From Amaranthus tricolor (lineage: Eukaryota; Streptophyta; Magnoliopsida; Caryophyllales; Amaranthaceae): 64,000 bases of DNA. The notes under the pieces were generated by a model that saw only the letters and a program-made list of their open reading frames with translations, was not told the DNA's origin and ran no database searches. The DNA is taken from the NCBI RefSeq assembly GCF_026212465.1, contig NC_080057.1, forward strand, positions 14,158,619 to 14,222,618, read 5' to 3'. Both the position numbers and the translations under genes were made by a program. Below are positions 53,986-64,000 of the stretch, piece by piece; position 1 is the stretch's first letter; each line of letters opens with the position of its first letter.

Positions 53986-56900
53986 CACTTACATACACGA
54001 GTTATAAACTCTACCCAAGAACCCCTTTTGTTCTACCCAAAGCTTGTGCATCATTACAAGCATGCAAGAGGCAAATATTTGAAACAAAAACACTCTATTT
54101 TTTGAATAATTATTCAGCCATAAACTCCAACACATTGCTCCCAAGTTCATCTTTGAACAAACACTAGAATCCTTCAAACTTTCAACTACTAAAACACCTT
54201 CTTTTCTCATTAAATCTTCTTCAAAAATCCATCTAAAACTTCTGAAAATTTATTTTTATAAAATCAAATCTCTCATAAAAATAATCTTTATTTCAAGACC
54301 TTTTCATAAACACCAAACTTGAAGAAATCCACCAAGTATGAAGTGAGTTATGTTCATTTCTTTCTTCCATTACTTTTTGTTAGAACTTGTTCATGCAAAA
54401 TATTTTTTTTTTTACATAAATCCTTTTATAAACTAAGATCATTATAAAATGGGTATTTTATCTCTAAGACTAAGAAAATCATAACTTATAAATCTATAAA
54501 AATCGGTTATAATAGAAAATAAGAAGATGTATTTCAACAAACATATAAATTTTCTTACTTTAAGGATTTAAGTAAAATTATGAGACTTGATTAAGTATGT
54601 TGCTCAACATAATAAGTATACTCCAAATATATTAAAATCATCACAAGAATTAGGTTAACAACTCTAACTAAGGAAAGTTAAGTGCATTTTAGAAATCCAA
54701 AATTATTATTGATTTTTGGGTGAATGCAATATGTTTAATTGAAGAGTTGGAGTTGAGACTTGAAGGGCAAGGACCCGAAGTTGAAACCACTTCTAAGAAC
54801 GCGTAGAAGCTTACGTGGGAGCTTACAGAATATTATATAGGCTTGGAGTCGAGGCATGTCCCATGGGGTGATTTTTAAAGGATTTAAGAACAAGATGGGA
54901 AAGTTTGTGTATAAACTTGTTTTTAAAAGTAAAATTCCCAAAGAGAAGTTCTTAAATCTTGAAAAATTATTTCAAAATGATAATTTTGAGTATGAAATAA
55001 TTTATTACATGTATTATTATTGTGAGCATCATGCATGTTGATTTTATGAATTGTTATATGTTTAAAAACATGATTAACACTACTTTGTGAAATTTATTGT
55101 GATGGAAATGATTATACGAACTTTGAAAATATTTGAAATTCATTTTTGAAGTAATTTTCAGTAGCTATATGTTAAGAAAATCTCTTGGATATTTTTTGTT
55201 GAAATTATTCGTTAAATTGATATTTTAATGGATTTTAGGGTGTTAAATACTCTTATTATATAATATGGTATTAGATAAACTCTTGATCATAAAAAATATT
55301 TAATAAAACCATATTATAATGTCTACAACAAGATTTGACCAGAATATATTTAGTTTGGAATTTTTCATGATTTTTTTGTAATCGTTAAATTGTTTATCGT
55401 TAAATTGTGAAATAGTAAAATATAAAATAATTACCAAATAAAGACATATGGACTTGAAATTTTTATCACATACGCATATGGCCAGTAAATAAATTGGTAA
55501 AAGTTTGGGAAGATTTTTTTGACGTTTAAGGGCCTAAATAATTTTTACTCGCTTATTAATAATCTGTAAGTTAGAAAACGGTAAAATATAAAATAAAAAC
55601 TAAATGACGTCTTTTGAACATGAAAATTTTATGAGATACTTACTCAAATAGTAGATACAAGTACAAAATTTATATGGATTTTTGTGACCATATATGGACT
55701 TAAATAAATTCTATTTGTTTTATTGGTAAAATAACGAAATTAATTATTAAAAATACCTCAATTGATTTGTAATGGTTATTTAAAATTTTATATCTCTTCA
55801 AATAGTTTCTGAAACATTATAGAATTTTTATTTTATTTTATTCGGACTTAAATAATTTTAAATCGATTTTTTTTATTTATCGATAAAATGCCTGTACAAA
55901 ATAATAAATATCATACATGACTTTTATAAGTTTAAATGGGCTAATAAAAGTTGTTTTATTTTATTTTTATATTACTTTAGAACTTTGCTATAATTTTGTT
56001 ATATTAATTATTTACTAATTTATCTAATTAATAGAAATTGTTTATTTATTAAAAGGTGTAATATTGTTAATTAAATTTGAGTAAAAATAGACCTATATCA
56101 AAAATTTATAATTGTATTAATAACCTACTGCCTCATAGTAATAAAAAAATTTTAACTTAGATGGTTTATAAATTTTACTGATTTAAGACACCATTTAAAT
56201 AACGGTAAATACCTAAATTATCGAAAATAATCGTAAGATCATTATAAATTCGCATAACCAATTATAATCTGATGGGACAAACTTAAATTCATTTTAAATA
56301 AGGTATTATAATGACTTGATTAATTTGGGCCTTGTTGGAGAATTAATATGTATTTTGTAAATCAATTATCGATTTTATTACCGGCAAAACTATCTTGTAT
56401 TTAAGAAAATAATGTTTTATGAAATCTTCTGTCATAATGATTTTATAGAGAATAATATACTAGTTTTTTTGAATGAATTTCAAAACTCTTTTAAGTTATA
56501 TTTACTTTAAGAAGGATTGAAACGAAATATTTTAGTGGTTTCCTTGAAAAATCGTGTTGAACTTTAATCAATTTTTGTTACGATGCATTTCCATACACGC
56601 TAGTGATGCCCCAATATAATACAAAGGTTATGTTTAATGATATGATTATGCTAAGCTTGTTTTACCCATATGGAAAAGATTATGATTTGGTTTTGCTATG
56701 TTGCAAATAAAGTATGTTTAGGTTTGGACTATTTTAAGGATGTAATTTGAACTTTGGGCTTATTTCGATTTGGTTGTAATTTTTCTTTATTTTAGACTGT
56801 TAAGACTTCTGTTATATTGCTTTGGTTTTGGTTCAAATATTCTACTTGGACATTGGCTTACCCTTTAAGTAACCCTTTAATTGTGTTGGCAAAATTAAGC

Positions 56901-59900
56901 TTCCGTTTGATTTAAAAGCGAAAAGAGAAGAATTGACTATGCTCTCAAATCTTTTATCGAATTTGAGTACATGCTGAAATTATAACATCATTGAACACAT
57001 TTAATGAAAGGCACAATCAAAGCTTTTACCGATTTTATGCAACAAAATCGTTTTTAGATAAATCATCATTATGTACTTTTATTTAAGTCACCAACAACAT
57101 CATCACTTTATATTTATTATAAGTTATGAATATGGTTGAAAAAGGTCACAACATGGATTAAATCAAATTAAATGACATTAAAAACCAATTCAAACGTTTA
57201 ATTGTTGAATCGTTTTAAGTTGTTCCAATGCTCTCAAATTTTATATTGAATCTAAGGTACAAAATCGATGTTAGATATATCAACATTGAGCTTGTACAAG
57301 AAGTCGCCGACAACAGCAAATCAAATTGTAATTCAACTCTATCCATTCCAAAATCGTGAATACAATGCAAACTAAACATAATTAATACAATCTGGTATAG
57401 GAATGTAAAATTAAGAGGAACAGAACAATTAGCTCATTGCTTTAAGTAGATTACAATGCAATCTAAACAAATTAATGGAAGCCTTCTCATACTCTCACAC
57501 TGCAAGCCTTCTACGACTCTAATTGGGTAGCCTGCTTAGACGCACACACATCTGTTACTATATAGATTGTCCTTTTTGGCAAATTTCCTGTGGATAAGTA
57601 AGAAACTGTATTCAAATATTCGTCTAAATTGTATTACATAGTAAAGAAAATCGAATAAATGGTTCTAGCTTTTAATGATGGCTTGGACACATCACTTGTT
57701 GTCCCATGGCTCAGGTATATAAAAACTATTGTGTGTTACTTCGAACCTTTTAGGGTTCTAGTTTCTTTAACCTGTTTAGAAGGTTCCGTGAGAAGATGCA
57801 AAAGATAAAGGAATATATTTAAAATTTATATTCTTGACGGATCTCATTGTAAGGAGATATTATCTACATGCTAATGACGCTTTCCTTCTGCCCTACCAAA
57901 CTCACACAGCACACCTCCCAACCACAACACTACACCAATAATGATAGGTGATTTAATTTTACCGTAAGCGCATAGTATACATAGTAGTTAACGAGTCAAA
58001 CAGGAGGAAGCGAGATTAATTGTGGATTTATCAAATTCTATTAATCACGATTGGTAACAAAAGATATGTGATAAGTGAAAACTACGACTAAAAAGGATTG
58101 AAGTTAAAAAGACTAAGGCTTCGGAAACTCCCGCTACTATACATGAATTGATGGACGTTCAATTAAAAGATATTTTAGATTGATAAACAAATGATACTAT
58201 TAAGACCAGATAAATTACAATTGCAACTACCACATCTTGATCTATAATCAACAAGGTTTTAACTTAATTCATTAAGACAAAGTTGAATCTCAATCACAGC
58301 TCCCTCATCTCGATAAAAAATCAACAAAGAATTTAACTTAATAGGTCAATCAACCAATTAATCTAATAAATCTAATAAACAAACAATACTTTTGTCCATC
58401 AATCCAATCATGTTTTGTAAAGTTCATTCCTCTACCTTAATAAGAAGACTATTCACTAATATAATGCATAGAGGCAAGTTTATTAAACAAATAAGTAAAA
58501 CTACAATAAACATAATTAAAGAGATTAGAAAGCAATAATACCTTAACAATGGAGGATGATAAAGAATAAAAACCAAAACTTGAAGAATAAAACCGTAAAC
58601 TTCGAATCACATCAAGGTACTAATTAAAATTAAAAAGAGATTAAAGTTTAATTAAGAAAAAAAAATAAAAGCATGAAAAATCTAAAGATCTAAGGTTCTA
58701 AAAACTAAAGAAAAGAAAAACGTTTGCTGCCAAACTTCCTAAATTCAAAATGCTAAATCCTAATTCCTAGCTAATCTAATTAAAATCATAATGACTAACT
58801 TCCACTAACTACCCAATTAAACTATCTAAATGAAAACTAAAATAAATCTAATAACCTCCACTAAAATGATAATGCTTAACAAAATGGTAACCTCCTCCCT
58901 CCAAAAACTGAAAATTGACTTTCTTTATATATTGCAAGTGGGAGAATTGAAGAGAAAAACAGAAGGTAGCAGGTCATAAATTCCGTCGAAGCTGAGATGA
59001 GTTTGGCCGAAGCTTCATTCAGCCAACATCAGAGACTTAGGTGTAGCAGCAGTTTCGACCGAATTGCATCCGTCTTGGTCAAAGTTAGTTCGTCTCGACT
59101 ATCGACCGAAGTGTGTTGGTCTCGACCGAAATCAGCTCAAAGAAGGTACCAGAACATTTTGTACAGCCAAGCTTCGACTGAAGTTAAGGGAGTCTCACTC
59201 GAGACGTTATCATAACAACCCAGCAGCTTGTATTTAACTTCGATTCGACTGAAGCTTTCATATTCTAGCCCGAGATTATACATAGGACATTTAAACACCT
59301 TGAATACTCAATCAAACGACCCTCGAACTTTCCTCATCTTTGATCAAAGTCCTCATGAGCTACGAAATAGTGTCCAAACATGCAACGATACATCACTGAA
59401 GATCGGTAGACATGATTGAAGAACAGGATGACTTGAAACACGGTTGAATCAACTTGAATATCAATCTTTAAGGCATGAAAAGGGATATAACGATAAATGA
59501 ATTCAAATTAGCAAAGCATGAGCACAATGCCTATGGAGTAGGCCAAAGCTAGCAAATTGTGAATTTCAAATTCCAATTTCCAAATGTCAATAGCAAAGTT
59601 GCCAATTACAAACATTATTAAAAGCCATGAAAAGCATTAGTTTCCAAGAGTTCAGTTCGGTGCAACACATCACTTCCACTCACATTTATTCTATTCTTTC
59701 AGTTCATTGAAGCACAGTCCGGCAAAGTCCGATCAAATAGGGGTCTTTGTAATGGCTGACAAGTTACACACTTTAGCACAACATTTGAGGTACCAAACAT
59801 AAGAGCACCAGCAATGCTAAGAAACATATAAGCATACATCACTTACATAACTGGTCGTTCATCTTTAGAAAAGTTTTGGCCATGTAAAATTTCTTTCTAG

Positions 59901-60520
59901 ACTGAATGTGCATAGACATTACCAAGAGATTGGATCCAAAACTAAACCCTGAATTTTCATTCAAAAGAAAATGATAATAAATTGTATACCCTAAAATCGA
60001 AATTTTAAAGAGTCACAATTTAACCCATAAAATTATAAGCAAAAACCCTAAAACCGAAAAATCAAGGAAAGATGACAAAATGAAGAATTACTGCAACCTA
60101 ATCCCAGAACAAACAAGTTCAGATGAAAAAAAACCCCTTAAAAATCAAGCCTTTACCTTAAAAAATCAAGCCTTTGCTTTAATGGTGAAAGTAAAAATGG
60201 CACCAAAATCAAATATGGAACTATACCAATATCTATCACTGTCGTTAACTCCATCGAATTCAACGGCAGCGTCATCGACGAACTACACAACACTGTGATT
60301 TGATCAACTTAAAGAGAGAAATGTGAGGGAAGCAGACATTTCTTCTTGAATGTAATATGAAAGAGAAGGAGAAGAAATGTGAAAAAGTGAGTAATGGCAA
60401 AAGCACGAGTAAAGTGAAGAACCGAGAAACCCCATACACACGTGTCGAAAGCTGAGCAAAAGAAGAAACAACTGTTCATTACACCCTTCGTGAATAGTAT
60501 TATCACCTTAGATGTGTTTT
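53986..60520. other. AT-rich intergenic DNA without a supportable gene
   Basis: All frames are short. 56960-57320 contains two diverged versions of a block with CAAAATCG, TTAGATA(A/T)ATCA and GTC(A/G)CC(A/G)ACAACA. 58990-59260 is GC-richer and holds repeated TCGACCGAA/TCGACTGAAG words, perhaps from an old LTR. 60000-60300 has A-rich short frames only. Confidence 0.5.
58990..59260. repeat. Region of repeated TCGACCGAA words
   Basis: TTCGACCGAA, TCGACTATCGACCGAAG, TCTCGACCGAAA, CTTCGACTGAAG and TTCGACTGAAGC occur within 270 bp of otherwise AT-rich DNA. Source unknown; it may be a decayed LTR. Confidence 0.6.
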
Positions 60521-60525
60521 AGTTA

Positions 60526-60780
60526 CTCCCTTCCAATTTAATTGCACCATTTATTTTTTTAATTAATCTAATATGTTAATTAAATTTTTAATTAGTATCT
60601 TTAATTATGTATGATAAAAAATTATAAAAATTTGATATTAATAATTCTTGCAATGAGACGAATTAAACAAAATCTCACTTGACTATATTTTAAACTATGA
60701 ATTAAAAACGAATCACAAATTAAGAGTGATGAATGAATCGTGTTATTTTTGTCATTGCAACTAATATGAAACGAAGAAAG
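60526..60780. mobile_element. Stowaway-like MITE, family A copy 3 (inverted)
   Basis: Flanked by TA. Left end CTCCCTTCCAATTTAATTGC. In reverse orientation it carries the family A core (GACGAATTAAACAAAATCTC, complement of GAGAT..TTGTTTGATTCGTC; and ATTAATAATTCTTGCAATGA). About 255 bp, like copy 1. Confidence 0.85.
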
Positions 60781-60782
60781 TA

Positions 60783-62132
60783 TAGTAAGAGGATATAAAA
60801 AGCTTTTGGTGTTGTTGGTAGAGATATTCATTCGAGTCATCAGGTCGATTTGTTCGAGTGCCATTAGGATTGGTGGGATTTCAATTCAATTAATTTTGGT
60901 TATGTCGTTACGGGTAATAGTCGGATCCAATCGGTTAGTTACGGGTCGGCTTCAAAACGCTTAGTCGAGTTATTGGGTTTGCATCGGTTTGTTAACAGTT
61001 AAAATTCGAGTCGAATATCAATCGAGTTTGGGTTGTCATCAGTTAAATTAGTTTAGTTTTTCAATGAACAAATCGGATTCGGACTTTATTTTGTAAATAG
61101 ATGTTGGTTACGAGTGCTATCGATCAGGTCAATATTTGATTAAGTTGATAATTGAATTTTTCATTGATGTAGGCTTATTTACTTACGAAAAAATAATCGA
61201 ATGCATTAGATTAATCTATTTTAATTGTTTTAATTGAGGATATAATTGTTATTTGATAACACTTTCGAATTAGCTTTATAATAATGTTGGGTTCAAAATT
61301 ATTTATTTTCGATAGTTCAAAAGCATTGGGTTGCAAATGTTTATGGTATATATATGACCATTATTTGATATAACAAAACTCTGAGTTAATACTTTTATAC
61401 ATATGAAACTATATATTTATAAAAGTTTATTTATGAATATATATTTGTACTCTAATAGATTATCAATAAGATAATATAATAAAATATAACTCAATATATT
61501 CAATAATTGTACTTTAAGTGTGTATGTTCATAAAAAAACTTAACTACTTTTGTACTTTCAGTGTGTACGTACATGAATAAATAATCCTAAACAAATCAAA
61601 CATTTTCAAGTTTCATATAAAGATGTTTTACAATGTATAACATCTCTAAATAATTCATAGCAATAATTTCAATTATTTACTAATCCTTATGAAACCAAAC
61701 ATCAAATTTTCATATAAGGATGTTTTACAATATATAACACTTCTAAACAAAAAACTTACTGTTTATAATTTTCAACCTTTTAAACCAAAACTTTGTAAAT
61801 AATTGTAATTATTTAAAATCCAACATTATATTGTATAAACATATTATTAATAAAAAAAGCGCGATGATTAAATGACTCTAATCTATAATCATGTAAACAT
61901 AATTAGTAAACACCCTCAATGATTGAAATAGAATGAGATAGTTTAGCTTACATGAAAAAGTTAAATAAATTAATCGATAATTCTTATAGTTGAATTGATA
62001 AATTGTACGTGATATGTATATGCATTAAAAATAAAACAATTAAAAGTAATTATTAAAAATGTAATATTTCTCAAAAATAGATTATAAGAACAATAAAAAA
62101 AGAACATTATATACTAAAAGATGTATTTTCCC

Positions 62133-62180
<48 letters not shown>

Positions 62181-64000
62181 ATATAACGATTTTAAAAACT
62201 TTATAAGAAGTAAATTAAATGTGGTTTATAGAATTGATATGCTATTCACTTGAAAGTTAAAAAGTTTGATTTGTTAATAGGTTAATACTGATACAGTATA
62301 ATTAAAATAAATAAATTCTTGTGATGACTACATGACTCTAAGAAATGAAGTCCCACACTTGAAGTTCAATATAAATGTTGAATAAATTCAATAAAAAATT
62401 AAAGTTTTAATTTATACAATATATTAATTATTTTAAAGAATAATATAACTTTTATAGAAATATCACCATATTATTCAGAATAGAAACAAATATATCATAA
62501 AGATACCAATCAATTTGATCATCAAGTATATTACACTCAAAAATATCATGCAATCGCAATAATATGAAAATAAAGATCATACGCAAGATCATAAAATATT
62601 ATAATATAAACAAGATTAATTTGGTAAGTATGTTAAAATCATACATATAATAAAATATATATGTATGATTCTTCAATGCACTTTTGAGAAAAACGTTCAT
62701 ATTATTAATTCTTAATATTAATAATAAATGGAGATAAATAATAGTTGATTTGTACATTTTTCTCTAAATGAAGTTGGGAATTTTAAGCATGGAGAATTAT
62801 AGTCTTTCAAAAATTGCAAGAATGAATAGAAAAAGAACGATTAAAAATCGAAAGAAACACAAGAATGACACACGATTGAGTAAAGGTAACTTTTAAATAA
62901 TTGTAATTGCTTTATAATTACTATATAAAAAATTAAACTATATTAAATATATTTTACTTGATAAACGCAGGAATTTCATCGTCAAATATTCAAACAGTGC
63001 AAAATTTAAAAACTCAAATTTAACATTAACAAATTTCATTATTATTTTATTTTTTCTTGACATTTGTAATTTATAAGACAATATTTTATTTGATATAAGT
63101 TATAAGAAAAGTTGATAAATTTCTAATACAACATTATTTCTAAATGTTTAAAGAAAATACGTGTAAGACACTTAAAATATCTGGAGATAGGTGTAATCAG
63201 GTACAACCATCAATATGCTGAAAATGTTTATGATCCTTCCGCTGATGAGACCTCAAATCCTACAATACAACGTTAGCCTTGTCCGGGGGTGATTTCCCAG
63301 AAAACCCCTCCGACGCTCAAGTCAGATCGGGAGACAGAAAGTAATGAATATATGATAATGAATGAATACAATATTAACGGATTGTAGGATGAGTTCAAAT
63401 CAATTGAAGGAATATTTGGTTCAGTATAGATTGTACGTAGGAGGGTGAATATTTATTGTGGTGTAACGATAGCAATATAAAAGCTTAGTCCGATGCAAAT
63501 GATATACGCGACATGTATTTATAAGGGTAGAATGGAGGTTGGATGGTGAATTAATGTGGGAATCATGGGTATGATGGGTGAGTGGTAGGTTATGATGAGT
63601 TGTGGGTAGTTATTTTAAGAAGTTATTGAACCTAAACAACAAACTTAATTATTTAACATGTTAATTTACATCAAACAAGCTTTTTGAACAAATTGTATAA
63701 AAATAATTGTATAAAACAATTTTATTTAAGTTAATTTTAAAGGAAAATTAAAGACATTTTTTAATAAATACTCATTAGTTTATTTTTTCATGTATCTATA
63801 CACTTAAAGTACAACAAAATTAGTAATTTATAATCAGAAAATAGTTAGAATATTATTACATGTTGATATGAACAAACATATTTACTTTTTCCAAACGTCA
63901 TATTATTTATTAGAGTTAACTAAAAAAATATCACTCATTTTAAATAATAGATTAATTTGGAAATTTGCTTAATAACTATGTTAAATTACTCAAAATAAAA
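60783..64000. other. AT-rich intergenic DNA with minor repeats
   Basis: A (TA)n tract lies at 62135-62173. 61590-61760 holds a diverged duplication (TTTCATATAAAGATGTTTTACAATGTATAACA against TTTCATATAAGGATGTTTTACAATATATAACA, each cut here from longer copies). 60840-61080 has loosely repeated CGAGT/GGTTATGTCG/GGGTT words. 63260-63335 has GTCCGGGGGTGATTTCCCAG and CCTCCGACGCTCAAGTCAG, words common in plant transposon copies. No gene is seen. Confidence 0.55.

Noticed and set aside
63260..63335. CCTCCGACGCTCAAGTCAG block considered as an LTR
   Set aside because: The word is common in several plant transposon groups, and no LTR pair, PBS or target duplication was found in the window.
1..64000. CRISPR arrays, bacterial operons, rRNA genes, telomere repeats
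   Set aside because: None seen; introns and element types show a plant nuclear sequence.

Overview
The window is nuclear DNA of a flowering plant, most likely a eudicot. The evidence is a spliced RING/TRAF zinc-finger gene with GT-AG introns, a broken copy of the plant-specific kinesin KAC (KIN-14), a Ty1-copia element primed by initiator tRNA-Met, MULE-type transposons carrying plant mobile domain (PMD) genes, RTE-type LINE debris and Stowaway-like MITEs. The species cannot be named from the sequence. Most of the window is transposon-derived or AT-rich intergenic DNA. Only one gene looks intact and host-derived.

Layout. 1-7550: a tandem array of a 2052/2053-bp unit (three full copies and a partial one), almost identical between copies. 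Each unit joins a CACTA-like end, a scrap of a C48 (Ulp1-like) peptidase and the 3' part of an RTE LINE. 7551-7930: an inverted copy of the unit's subterminal region with clear 19-bp palindromes. 8640-8940: another RTE scrap. 9013-10870 (minus): intron-containing pseudogene of the C-terminal part of KAC. About 12035: tRNA-Thr(UGU)-like pseudogene. 12444-18199: a young Ty1-copia element with 802-bp LTRs and an ATAAA target duplication, inserted in one copy of a duplicated host segment.

18529-24525: a 6-kb MULE with a PMD gene (plus) and a transposase gene (minus) facing each other, and GC-rich hairpins just inside both ends. 24835-28345: a second, internally deleted PMD-carrying element built the same way but with a different hairpin sequence. 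It ends about 50-100 bp before the start of the host gene. 28400-33745 (plus): the host gene, about 1409 aa in five coding exons (RING, two TRAF-type fingers, a very long Gln/Pro-rich region, a C-terminal U1/matrin-type C2H2 finger).

33746-64000: AT-rich intergenic DNA with Stowaway-like MITEs (35.2, 48.4, 51.0 and 60.5 kb), a heavily mutated nearly full-length RTE LINE (42.6-45.3 kb), a Ty3-gypsy integrase/chromodomain fragment split by a 1.3-kb insertion (51.5-53.8 kb), several short tandem duplications and microsatellites. No gene I can support lies in the last 30 kb.

The most unusual material is the composite tandem array and the pair of neighbouring PMD-MULEs whose ends carry long GC-rich foldbacks of the same design but unrelated sequence.
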